A stretch of 64,000 nt of DNA from Prorocentrum cordatum (Eukaryota > Sar > Dinophyceae > Prorocentrales > Prorocentraceae). Where the stretch lies: the NCBI GenBank assembly GCA_963575745.1, contig CAUYUJ010015712.1, positions 93,433-157,432 on the forward strand, given 5' to 3'. How positions within the stretch are numbered: position 1 is the stretch's first letter; every line of letters begins with the position of its first letter. A program made the translations under genes and the position numbers. The notes beneath the pieces were generated by a model. It did no database searches. It had not been told where the DNA came from and worked only from the letters and a program-made list of their open reading frames with translations. Below, in pieces: positions 21,561 to 32,297 of this stretch.

Positions 21561-22799
21561 GGATAATGAGGAACTGATACAATGTTCAGCTGTGCTACTA
21601 CTTGCTCAGTTGGGAGAAAAGCCGGAACAAATGGCCGCCAAAAATGTCTCCGCGTTTTGCCGACGCTGGGGAATATGTCAACAGGCCCTGGTAGAAACAC
21701 GCCCTGCGAGTCATTCTTGCCCGCCGGTGTTCTCTGGGGGCGGAGGAGGGGAACTTGAAAGGAGGGCGGGGGGCGATCGTCGAATCGAGTTCCTCACGGA
21801 GAGCCGACGACTGACGACCGACCGCTGTCCCGCGGGAGAGGGGAGGTTTTTTGTTGAGCGCGCGGTGTCCTGTGGTTAAGTTCTCACGAGCTGCGCCTGA
21901 TGTTCAATGGCCTCGGCGGGGCCGCGGCGACGCTCCACGGGGCGCCTGGCCCCAGATCGCGGGCCGAATCAGGCAGGAACCTTGCAGTGCGCGTGCCCGT
22001 CGAATCAAAACTGCGCAGCTGCGCCCTTGCGATGCGCAAAAAATGAAGCAATAAATGCTCTCTGGCACAGCTTGCGAGGGCAAAGCAGGAAAAACGGAAA
22101 GGCAGAAACAGAAAGCATATACAGAACGTAGAAACAAACACAGAAAACAAAACACCTTTCACATTTAGTTATATATTCAGACATATGAAGAAATCGCAAA
22201 ACCATGTTATCATTTCAATGATGCACAATGATAACATATGCTAACACACCCTATGCTCTCAAAAAAAAGAGCACGGCAGACCACAGGGGGGGGGGGGGGG
22301 GGCTCGAAATGTCCGTTTGGGTTCCCCGTCCGCGCCCCCTCTCAGGGCCGTCTTGGGGCCCTCTCGGGCGGCCCCGGAAGCTTCTCGGGCCGTCTCGGCG
22401 CCCTCCTGGGCCGCCGCCGCGGGGCCAGATTTGCATCCCGTTCTGTCGACGGTCTCCAGGGCCCAGCGAGGGCCCCCCGGAGGCCGAAAACGTCAGATTT
22501 GTTTCGCGAAATACGCGGTTTCTGAATTGGGAGCGCAGTTAGTGTTCTTCCTCCCCCCTCGCCCCCTCATTCCGCATTGGTTCCCTGGCTCGGCGTCTTC
22601 TCTTCCTCTTCCATGCGTAGTTTGCGAAGGCCCTCTCTCGCGCGGCGGGGTCTTCGTTTCCTCGGTGGGGAAGCTGGCAGTTTTCAGCATCACCGCATTC
22701 GGTCGTGGAAGACAGAACCCCCCCGTGATGAGGTGATTCGCGAGTGGGTTTTCAGCGGTGGCGTTAGGGGGCGATGGGTTCAGGGGGGGGGGGATTGAA
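21561..22799. other. Spacer, no gene seen
   Basis: Contains an AT-richer patch (22000-22260), a run of 16 G (about 22287-22302) and GGGCCGTCTTGGGGCCC-like words (22330-22480) resembling the dispersed repeat family. Confidence 0.4.
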
Positions 22800-22808
22800 C
22801 CCCGAGCT

Positions 22809-22843
<35 letters not shown>

Positions 22844-23089
22844 CCCCCCCCGCGTCCACCTCCTCTTGCTCCTCCTCCTCCTCCTCCTTCTCCCTCCTCC
22901 TCCTCCCCATCCTCTTCCTCTTCCTGTTCCTCCTCCTCCTCCTCCTTTTCCTTTCCTCCCCCACCTCCTCTTTCTCCTCTTCTTCTCCTCCTTCCCCCCC
23001 CTCCCCCTCCCTCCTCCATCCCTCCATCCTCCTCCTCCCCCCCCCTCCCCCCCCTCTTCCCCCCCCCTTCTCCTCCCCTCCTCCCCCTC
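22800..23089. repeat. Polypyrimidine (CTC/CCC) tract, about 290 bp
   Basis: Almost pure C/T on the plus strand, ending directly at the possible leader relic. Confidence 0.95.
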
Positions 23090-23110
23090 CTCCAGCCGTT
23101 CTGGCTCAGG
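23090..23110 (+). other. Possible decayed spliced-leader copy
   Basis: CTCCAGCCGTTCTGGCTCAGG matches DinoSL at 15 of 21 positions, with TGGCTCA intact. It follows a polypyrimidine tract, as the exact copy at 40425 does, and precedes a LINE ORF1. The score alone is not significant. Confidence 0.4.
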
Positions 23111-23313
23111 TCTACGACCTGTGCTCGTTGGCGCAAATCTCCAGAGCGGCCTGCGTCAGCGGGCCACCGATATCAACGATTACGAGCGCGGCAGGTTCGG
23201 GGGCCTGCAGCTGTTCGCACCTTCACTACCCTGTCCTGCCTCTGCTGCTCCTCTTGTTCGCTCTTTGCTGCCGGCGGGTGGTCAGGGCGGACGGGCAGCA
23301 GGGGCCGCGGCGG

Positions 23314-24580
23314 ATGCCCGGGATAAATCTGGCGGCGGCAAAGGGAAGGAACGCATATATGGGTTTTGCAAAGATTACACGCACCCCAGGTCGGGCAAAA
23401 ACCGCATGCCGCACGCGTAAGAATGACGTCTTCAAAGCCAACGTGGAGCCGGTTTCACCTTCGAAGAAGCTGGCTCAGATTGGTGGCAGAGGTGGTGCCA
23501 GGGATTTGCCTGCGTTTGCTCTCACGCCTCGCGGGTCTGCAGGTTCGAGCTATTGCCAGAAGCTCATCGTGCAGTTGCATAGTGAGTTGGCAGTGCTCCT
23601 AGGCAAAGATGCTGCGGGCGGTTCTGGCCCCCATCGACAGGCAGAGGCGATGCAAGTGGATCCCACTGGATCGCAAGGGCACGTTGACAGCGAGAACGAT
23701 GAGGTTGCGAAGAACAAGGCGGAGGAGGTTAAGGAGCTCGAGTCCGCGCTGGAAGCGATCAAAGGTCTCACCTCTGATTGGGCTCATGTGCAAAAGGAGC
23801 CCCTTGGCCAGCTGCTTCAGCGACGTCGCGCGGAACTTCGCGCAGCCAAACCTGCGCATGCTCAGGCGCGCATCCCGGCGAATAAGGCGCGGCAGCGACG
23901 AATCATGAGTGGGGGGCCTTTCGGTGAGGTCCAAGAGGCTCACGCTGCGCTCGCGACGACAAAGTTGGCGGTCGACGAGGCGGAGAAGAGTCATAGGGAA
24001 GCCCAGGCTTTGTTGCGCGCGCTGGAGGATCAGCTGGGCGCTCGCTGTTCCTTTTCCTGACGACTCAAATGAGGAAGAGGCGTGTTTGGCAATTCTGGGC
24101 TCATCTACTGAGCAGCTTGGCGAGTTGGTACCAAAGGCTGCGGAAGGCACTGAGATCGGGCATGAGGCCCGAGCGCGTTTGCCCCAAGGCTTTGGCGGTG
24201 CGCTGCGAGACGTCTTCGCGTCTAAGCAGCGCGCCACTGCTACGGGGGGGTCGCAGGCAGCGGCCTTTCCGGGCGACGCGGTCCCTGCGGCGGGGGCCAA
24301 GACCGCTGAGGTTGTGGAGATCTGGAAGCCACATGGCTTGGACGTTCCAGCGCTGCGGAAGGAGCTTCAAAGTCTTGGTGCTGTTGATGTTGAAGCTGAC
24401 GACGATGCTGCGGATGATGGGGCCATGCGCGAACGGGCGCGGCGTCTGGCGCGAGGGGGCTTCCACCCGAAGCGCGCCGACAGGTCGGGGCTGCATAAAT
24501 GGTCGCATTGGTCGCGCATGCGTTTTTGTTGTTTTGGTTTGCATCATGGCGAAGACAGAATAATATTTTACAACGGTTAA
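23314..24580 (+). pseudogene. LINE ORF1-like protein with coiled coils, one frameshift
   Basis: The first frame is coding-like from about 23314 to TGA at 24058-24060. It encodes a basic N-terminus, a Gly/Ala linker, then Glu/Lys-rich coiled coils (VAKNKAEEVKELESALEAIK and LAVDEAEKSHREAQALLRAL). At about 24040-24060 the sense passes to the next frame (FPDDSNEEEACLAILGSS), which runs to a stop at 24580 through ALRKELQSLGAVDVEADDDA. The start is uncertain because high GC leaves all frames open; ATG 23314 is the first in frame after the leader-like site. Order, coiled-coil content and the endonuclease/RT just downstream make it the ORF1 of this LINE. ORF1 proteins coat the element RNA. The frameshift marks it as inactive. 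Confidence 0.55.
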
Positions 24581-24589
24581 TCTTACTCC

Positions 24590-27500
24590 ATGGGGTTCGC
24601 TGGAGCTGTGTCTTGACGGGTTCGGCCGCGACGCGTCGGCGGTGGTTCCCCAGGGGCATCACCGCATTAGTAAGGACTTGGGTGCCTTGCAGAAGCAAGT
24701 TCGCGATTCTGGTTGCGATTGAATTTGGCCCGATGCTATTCCTTCGGCTTCGGAACGAGGGGCCACTGGCGGCGTTGCGGTGCTGGCGAAGACGTCAATC
24801 CCGATTGCGAGCCCCCCTTTTTTCAATCCCATCCTTGTTCCTGGCAGGCTGTCTGCTGGGCGTGCGCATTGGGGAGTCAAAGGAGGCCTTATTGCGTTAG
24901 CTATTTATTTGCAGGACTCCGCGGGCATGAACGAGTGCAACAGAGAGGTGCCATGACAGTAGGCACTTTACCTGTCTCGACTTACGGCGGCGCAGAAAGA
25001 CTGGCTAGTGGCTGGCGGCCTTCAACGTGAATCGGGATCAGCTTGACATGCCATGGCTGCAACAGTTGGGGGGGCCCATCGCGGCGCCCACTTCGGCGAC
25101 CTGTCACCATGCCAAGGTCGAACAGCAAGCTGCGTTGGATTATTTCTTGGCTTCTGCGAGTCTGGCGACTCGCACTCATCGGCCCGAGGTGCAGGAGGCG
25201 TGCACGACGGCCCCCCATCATCCTGTCCATCCTCTTATCCTGGCGGAGGATCTGGACATGAGGGCGAGAGTCGGGCGCGCGCCGCGCAGGGTGCCTGCGG
25301 TTCCACTTCCAGGTTGCGCTCGGCGCATTCAAGACTGTCCGGATCCTTTGCAGTTGATTGCGAATCTGAAGGAAGCTGAGCAGTTGGCCGATGCATGGGA
25401 CTCGGCATTGAACACGGCGGAGAAGGAGTTATTCGAAAGGTTTGATTTCGTTGAGCTGTCGAGTGATTCTCATGCTGTGCGCAGTGCAGAGCCAGTGGTG
25501 ACCTTTACTCGTGTCTCCTGGTAACTTCCAGCACGACGTGCACGTGTAGGTTCTACTGCTTTGGCGTACAAGGCGGCTGCGAAGTGGGCTAAGCATCATT
25601 TGAGCGTCTACGCGTATTGTAGGAGGGCCATCTTGGAATTGCATGCCACGAACTTTGTCATGGAGCTTGAGCCCAACCACTAACCCAAAGTTGCCGTTGT
25701 CTTGCAGGTAGCCGCCACCTAGTGCAAAAAGATCCCCAAGCATGGTGGATTTTGCAAGCTTGAGCATTGGTTTATATTTTTTCTTCGAGGGCTTGAGTGT
25801 CTTCTCCAGGCAGACTTTGAGAAGCCAGCAGCGGACGTTGCGCAGTTTGCCTCTGAGCAGCATGACGCGGCACTGAAGGGCAAGCAGAATATCTGGGAGG
25901 AGTTTGCTCGCATGTCCTTTGAAAATGGCGCTCGAGGTGCTCGTCGGGCTACGAGGGTGCACCACGTGCAGCGCGCGCTTGATGGATGGTTGGCCCGGGG
26001 GCAGTTAGTTGGCTTCGCCGCAGGCCCTGTGCGATCGGGAGATGTAGGGATGGTACGATATATGGCGTTTCCACCCGACTTTCATGAGTGGCCACTCCCC
26101 CCGCAGAGACCAATACCTATGATGCAGGAAGCTGTCATGTCCTTTCCGACTACGACGGCGACGTCGCAAGGGCGTATTGCGATGAGGGCCTTTATTCATG
26201 TCTTCTTTCATGGTTTATTTTCGATGGCGCGTCTCTATCAGACATGTGGGCGCATCGGTGCATGGCCGCAAGCTCGGATTTGGCATGAGATGATCAGGTT
26301 ACCGAAGCCCTCTGGGGGCAACCGCTTGATCACATTGACGGATTGTACCATGAGATTGCGGTCGCGCGTCAGGGCCCCCATCACGAAGCAGTGGATTGTT
26401 CTGAACCCTTCGGCTGACATATGGGGGCTTGGCGACGCAAGGTCGCCCTCAGACCCGGCTTTCAGTTTGAATGTGGAGGCTGAGGTTGTTACGGCCATTG
26501 GCGAACATGCCATCGCGGCGCTGCTGGATGTTTGGGAATGTTTTGAGTTGGTGCTGCGCGAAGCATTACTTCACGAAGCTAGGCTGGTTGGTTTCAACCT
26601 CCGTTTGTTGTGGGTGGTATGCCAGAGTTACGTACTTCCGCGGAGGTTGCAGGCATTTGGATCGGTAAGCTTTGCTACCATGGTGCATCAGGGCATCCTG
26701 GCAAGTTGTTCACACGCATGCGGGTTGATGTCGGTGCTCTTGTTTCGTCTTCTGGACCATCCGACGGCGAGGTGCCATTCCGCGTGCTCTCATCGACGAC
26801 AGATCACTGCAGCGGACGGGCGCGAAGCTGGATGGCATGGCCGTTTTGTGGGGTGCGGTCTCTGAGTTCAAGATTGGATCGGCGCAGTTGGGTTTGGCCG
26901 CGCAGCCTGAGAAATCGGGCTTCGTGGCTTCATCTACGAAAGTCGTCAGGGCCGCGCGACGGTATCCTGGTGCTGGTGGTGTGCAGTTTTGCACGTTGGA
27001 TACGTAACCTACGGCGTGATCATCACGGTGGCAGGGTATCTTGCAAGCAGACGCTGCAGAGGTTGAGTATGTTGGCGTCTCGTCGAGGGCGGCTGATGCT
27101 GTCAAGCGCACGGTTGGACATAAGGGGGGCTGCCTTTGGAAGACAGGGCTTTTACCTTCTGCTGCTCATGGTGCAGGAGTATCAGGGCTTGCTGAAGAAG
27201 TCCGAGCGAAGGTTCGGTCGACGGAAGGTATGCTCGCGGGGGCCCGCGCTGGTTCGTCGGCATTCTCTATTTTGCGACCCAGGGGTCGCCCGAGCATGAC
27301 CCTGTGTATGCTGCTACTTGTGGTCTGGTTGTTCGGTACGCGTCTTGGATCTGGAAGGCGCGCACTTCGTGTCAATATTGCATCGCGCATGGGTGGATGT
27401 TACCAACCTGCTGGTCAAGGAGGTTGCGGGCATTTGGCTCGGTAAGCTTTGCTACCATGGTGCATCAGGGCATCCTGGCAAGTTGTTCACACGCATGCGG

Positions 27501-29610
27501 GTTGATGTCGGTGCTCTTGTTTCGTCTTTTGGATCACCCGACGGCGAGGTGCCATTCCGCGTGCTCTCATCGACGACAGATCACTGCAGCGGGCGGGCGC
27601 GAAGCTGGATGGCATGGCCGTTTTGTGGGGTGCGGTCTCTGAGTTCAAGATTGGATCGGCGCAGTTGGGTTTGGCCGTGCAGCCTGAGAAATCGGGCTTC
27701 GTGGCTTCATCTACGAAAGTCGTCAGGGCCGCGCGACGGTATCCTGGTGCTGGTGGTGTGCAGTTTTGCACGTTGGATACGTAACCTACGGCGTGACCAT
27801 CACGGTGGCAGGGTATCTTGCAAGCAGACGCTGCAGAGGTTGAATGTGTTGGCGGCTCGTTGAGGCCGGCTGATGCTTTCAAGCGCACGGTTGGACATAA
27901 GGTGGGCTGCCTTTGGAAGACAGGGCTTTTACCTTCTGCTGCTCATGGTGCAGGAGTATCAGGGCTTACTGAAGAAGTCCGAGCGAAGCTTCGGTCGACG
28001 GAAGGTATGCTCGTGGGGGCCCGCGCTGGTTCGTCGGCATTCTCTATTTTGCGACCCAGGGGTCGCCCGAGCATGACCCTGTGCATGCTGCTACTTGTGG
28101 TCTGGTTGTTCGGTATGCGTCTTGGATCTGGGAGGCGCGCACTTCGTGTCAATATTGCATCGCGCACGGGTGGATGTTACCAACCTGCTGGTCAAGGACC
28201 CATCGTAGAGGCATGCAAAGGGTCCACTTGGAGCTGTCACGCTTTCTCTATGGAGAACCAGATGGGCTATGTACTCGTCGACGGTCTTGATTGCGGATGA
28301 AGAGGAGTACGTTTCGTTGCCCACGATGTCGCCCAAGGATGTTCGAAAGCTGCTGTGTCAAGGTATTGCTGGATGGCATGGTCAGCGGGTCATCCAGAGG
28401 TCCGGGCACCAGTTCGAAGTGCCCAGGCTTTGTGGCTGAGAGCGCTGTGTGCACGTGTTGGAGGCCGTAAAGCTGCGGTATCCGACAAAGTGATTGCTGC
28501 GTCTCTGCGTGCGCACTGGGCTAGGGTGCCTTGGACGCAAGGCATGAAGTTCTCGGTTGGGTTGGCGGCATCACCTCAGTGCCTTCGTTGTGGTCACCTC
28601 GAGGGCACTCCTGGGCATCGCTTTTTATGGATGCGCCCCCTTACCCACTCCCTTGAATGTGGCTAAGGCAATTGAAGGCGTCATCCCTGAGAAGCTGCAG
28701 GGCCCGCGTCAGTACATGCACGACCAGGGTCTCAAGGTGCTTGGGGAACCCTGCTGGGGTGCTTTTGAAATTTGTGCTGCTCTGCCGCTCATGCCGCCAA
28801 TGGTGGCGGCCCCGCGGGTGCAATGAGACTGCGTTCTCTGGGGCGACTGGAGCAAACAGGCGAGTGGCCGCGGCAATGCCGCTTTCTCCGACGGTTCTGG
28901 CGCTGCTTCGGCGGCGCCTGGATTGATGCGCTGCGGCTGGGCATTTGTCGCGTTAAGCGAAGCTGGTCTCCCTTTGCGCGCGGCTTACGGAGCCCTGCCA
29001 GGAGTTCCACAATCCGTTGGGCGTGCCGAGCGCTACGCAGTATTCATGGCGTTCGAGCTCTTGGGTGGCTTTGACTTCTGGTGCGCGGACTGGCTGGCGT
29101 TGCGTGACGAAGGGAACTCCTGGTCAGACACTCTCCACTGTGCTTCTGGGACGCATTCTGCGATTCAGAGGCAGATCAAGGCAGTTGCTGGTCAGCGGCG
29201 CCCTTTTTCTTCTGGGTGCCTCCGCACAAGTCTATTGCGGGGCATGGTCAGATGTGCATCCCACCGCTGCTTTTTCCTTGGAAATGGTTGGCCGAGTGGT
29301 TTGCTCGGGCTGGTGCGCACGAGCATAGGGTCAGTAAGGTCTACCGGGAATACTACAAGGTGGAGTTTCGGCAGCATCAGCGCGTTGCAAAGTACATGGC
29401 TTGGGCTACGCACAGGATGCGCACTCTTGGTGGCTGGGACCCTGATCAGCCTTACGTTCCAGTGCGTGCTCCTTCGTTCCCTCAGCCACAGGTGACGGTT
29501 TTTGTGCACCAGCTGGTTCGTCTTGCTACTGGGATTATCTTATGCAGGTCGTGTTGCCGTACTACGGCCATGGCGAGTGGACCTACGTTGGGTCATCTGT
29601 TTTAGTTCAG
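24590..29610 (+). pseudogene. LINE ORF2: endonuclease, reverse transcriptase, zinc motif and RNase H, heavily broken
   Basis: Endonuclease (about 24600-25250): fragments GGVAVLAK and FNVNRDQLD, then ALDYFLAS. The usual GDFN has decayed by an indel (GGC GGC CT before TTC AAC). RT (25912-26860): LPKPSGGNRLITL, motif A ALLDVWECFE with Asp codon at 26527, motif B VHQGILASCSHACG, and motif C LIDD (codons 26795-26800) in another frame. A 777-bp duplication repeats motifs B and C. Zinc motif near 28575-28620 (CLRCG ... HRF). RNase H (28870-29330): FSDGSG with Asp at 28890, GRAERYAV with Glu at 29028, and a decayed WLAEWFARAGA end. The protein would copy the LINE mRNA at a nicked target. Several frameshifts and stops make it dead. 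Confidence 0.75.
26643..28196. repeat. 777-bp tandem duplication inside the LINE reverse transcriptase
   Basis: Copies 26643-27419 and 27420-28196 match nearly throughout with a few percent difference, mostly single bases. The junction shares GGAGGTTGC with the start of copy 1. 777 is a multiple of three, so the duplication by itself would keep the frame. Confidence 0.95.
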
Positions 29611-30855
29611 CGTGCATGCCGAATGCCATTGATCGTCTTCGAGCTTAAGCTCAGATTCGCACGTGTGGTGCGCAATCCCCCCCCCCCACTTCTCGGGCGG
29701 TGCAGGTTGCTTTGGAGGCGGCTGATCGTTTTGATGAGGAGGATGGTGCTTCCGTGCCTGAGTGGCAGGGCGCGGTCTCTCTTTGGCTTGGGCTGAGCAC
29801 GAAGTTGTCGAGCATGATGGCCACAGACTCAGGCGCGCGGGTGCAGCTGTGTTCTGCGAGAAGTGCGCGTCGTGGTCGGGAGCAGGGCACTCTGCGGCTC
29901 TCCACCGCCGATGCGAAGGTTTTCCCTCGGGTGGGGGCAAGGCCGCGTCTTGCATATCTAACGTTGGTGCCCGACTTCGTCTACTCATGGCTGGCAGGCA
30001 TCCCAAGTCGCGTGAAGTGCCTTCGCCTACGCGTCTGTTGATGGGAGCTTCCCGTCTGAGCTGGCGCGTCTGATGCCGCATGCCGTCATTGGGTTTGTCG
30101 TTGCACTTTTTTGTTTTGGATGCATTGGCGCGGCTTGCGGCAGTTAGTGGTTCAATGCGTTTATCCCCCCGCGCATGCGGGGCCCGTGGCTGCCAGCCCT
30201 GGCAGGTAGTGGGCTGGGGGAGGTCCCAGCGAGTCCTGTGCATCTGCATTGGTGGATATTCGTCTGGTCCTCCCCTGTTCTTCTCAGAAGCGCCCCGTGA
30301 GGGAGTTCTGGCCAAAAGTCTGCGACGGTCGCTCTTGCCGTCTGACGGGGGAGGGGCCACGCTTTGGCTGCGGAGCGTGCGCGGGGGCGCCCCGTGAGGG
30401 AGTTCTGGCCGACTGTCTCCTGCACACTCTCACCCCCGTTCGTTTCGGAAGCGCCCCGTGAGGGAGATTATGGCCGTCTGTCGGTGACGGACGCGCTTGC
30501 CTCCCGACGGGGGGCGGCCACTGCTGCGGCGAATTGGTTTCTGCATGAAGAACTGTTACGTCGAGTCGTGCTGCGACAGTTTTGCTCATTAGCATGGCTG
30601 TATTTGCCGGCGGTGCAATGGGTTTATTCCTTCGAAATTGCGGGGGCTGCGGCCGCCAATCCAGGCTGGTGGAGGGCCGGGGGAGGTCCCCGTGAGTTCG
30701 CTATTCTGCTGAATTTTGGTCTGGGTACTTCGTCCTCGTGAATTTCGAGTACCTATGTTCTTTTGAACGGGGCCCCCTGGCTCCCGCCCTAGCCGCCGCG
30801 CGTTCGCCCTCGGACGCGCGCGCCTCGCCTCGCACCCTCGTCCCCTCCCTCTTCC
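29611..30855. other. LINE 3' flank with a short three-copy repeat
   Basis: No gene called. GCGCCCCGTGAGGGAG occurs at about 30290, 30387 and 30451, each time followed by TTCTGGCC or TTATGGCC. Confidence 0.5.
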
Positions 30856-30953
30856 TCCCCCCCCCCCTCCTCCTCCTCCTCCTCCTCCTCCTCCTCCTCC
30901 TCCTCCTCCTCCTCCTCCTCCTCCTCCTCCTCCTCTCCCTCCTCCTCATCCTC
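30856..30953. repeat. (CCT)n polypyrimidine tract
   Basis: About 95 bp of CCT repeats, followed by CTCAAGGCTCAAG, which contains the last eight bases of DinoSL. Confidence 0.95.
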
Positions 30954-31226
30954 AAGGCTCAAGGCCGAGGCCGCGGGGGGTCGCGAGGGGGGCGCGGCCG
31001 CGGTGGGGACGCGGCTGCCATAGCTGCCTGCGCCGGCGCGGTGGGATCAGTGGTTCAATCTGGGTTCAATTGCTGCATTCAACTATTGGGATTTTCTCTT
31101 ATCGGTGGGATTTCTTTTCATTGGTGGGAATTATCAGTGGGATCTCATTATTATTGCTAAGGTTAATTTGGCGCCTCACTTCATTCTAGAGTGGGACTCT
31201 TTGGAGCTCAATTGTACTCCTCAGCC
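30954..31226. other. Leader region of the multi-ORF retroelement
   Basis: Begins with a Gly/Arg-coding GC-rich stretch. From about 31040 it becomes AT-richer with two GGTTCAAT words and GTGGGA(A)TT(A)TC repeats. It is likely the 5' UTR of the block that follows. Confidence 0.4.
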
Positions 31227-32288
31227 ATGCCGCCGGCACTTCAGATAGGAGAAACAATGCAAAAACTTTTGAGTCTTGATATAGACAAACAAAAAAGGCT
31301 GAGAGACGACGTCAGGATTGCGGACGAAGACAAAGAGAATCAGCAAGATACATCGAAGGCCATGAGGACATTGGCCGCCAAGGGTTCGGCGAAAGGTACA
31401 GGTTTGGGAGAAAATGGGACAAGCTCTTCTGGGATTGCCTCAACAGCCTCAGGAACGGACGCCTTCTTGGGGCAACTGGAATCACTCCTCGACCGAAAGA
31501 TCGCTCCCATCAAGGATCGAATTGACTCCCTTCAAATGGATGTACTGGGAACCCAAAAGGCTCTGGCCCAGGAGTTTTCGGTTGCGGTTACCTTGATCAA
31601 TGATCATGAGGTGAAGCTTGCCAACATGGAGGCAGGTGAGACGGAAGTTCAGAAAGCTTTCAACGAAAGGATTCTGGCGGTCGAACTAGAGCAGAAGGCT
31701 CTGCGCGCAGAAATGGCGGCTAAGCAACTGGAAAGCCAGTCAAGTCAGGGTCCGTCCAAAAGAAAAGGTCCGCCTTGGGCAAGCACCCCGAGGGCAGACA
31801 GAGACATTTTCATTCTTACGAACTTGGGCTGGAATCTCAAAAAACAGGAGGCTTTGGAAAAGGCGCGAGCGGTCTTACGCAGAGCAGATGTTCCACAGCC
31901 CACGCAAATCGTTGCACCTTTCGGATATGGGAGCTGCGTTGAGATTAAGTGGAGTTCGGTGTCGGTAGGGCTTCAAGCGGCAGCCACGATCCGTGATCTC
32001 AAGATTCCTGGGTACCTAGAAAATCAGATCTGGTGTGGACAAATCAGTACGAAGGAGGAGCGAGGCCCTGCCAAACTTTTCAAGACAGTCTCCAGTGCAG
32101 TGGAGAAAGCAGTGGGAGACCGTGATCACGTCATTTGCTCACGGACACGAAAATTTTATGTCTTAGACCATCAGATTGGTGGGATAAAGGATGGGGAATT
32201 TCAGTGGCATGAGTCCTTCAAGGAAATCCCCGACGAAGAGCTCCGTAAGACGCTGAAAGACACCATTGACGAGGCTCTCTCTCTTTGA
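31227..32288 (+). CDS. Retroelement ORF1: coiled coil and RRM-like domain
   Basis: ATG 31227 to TGA 32286-32288, 353 aa, uninterrupted. Residues 1-75 are polar and low-complexity. About 78-168 is a long coiled coil (LGQLESLLDRKIAPIKDRID ... ILAVELEQKALRAEMAAKQL). A basic Pro-containing linker (GPSKRKGPP) follows. Residues about 191-262 (RDIFILTNLGWNLKKQEALE ... GYGSCVEIKW) have the beta-alpha-beta spacing of an RRM-like fold, and a C-terminal helical domain ends in ELRKTLKDTIDEAL. Coiled coil, RRM and C-terminal domain is the plan of LINE-1-type ORF1 proteins, which trimerise and bind element RNA; this match is by architecture only. ORF2 follows after 9 bases in the same frame. The frame extends 36 bases upstream only through a GTG codon. 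Confidence 0.8.
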   Translation: MPPALQIGETMQKLLSLDIDKQKRLRDDVRIADEDKENQQDTSKAMRTLAAKGSAKGTGLGENGTSSSGIASTASGTDAFLGQLESLLDRKIAPIKDRIDSLQMDVLGTQKALAQEFSVAVTLINDHEVKLANMEAGETEVQKAFNERILAVELEQKALRAEMAAKQLESQSSQGPSKRKGPPWASTPRADRDIFILTNLGWNLKKQEALEKARAVLRRADVPQPTQIVAPFGYGSCVEIKWSSVSVGLQAAATIRDLKIPGYLENQIWCGQISTKEERGPAKLFKTVSSAVEKAVGDRDHVICSRTRKFYVLDHQIGGIKDGEFQWHESFKEIPDEELRKTLKDTIDEALSL

Positions 32289-32297
32289 GACGCCTAC

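Noticed and set aside
22783-22802. tRNA-like T-arm (GGTTCAATCCCC on the minus strand)
   Set aside because: No acceptor, D-arm or anticodon arm can be folded around it; the flank is low-complexity.
30950-30968. CTCAAGGCTCAAG as a leader relic
   Set aside because: Only the last eight leader bases match and the rest is part of the CCT tract; mentioned as context only.
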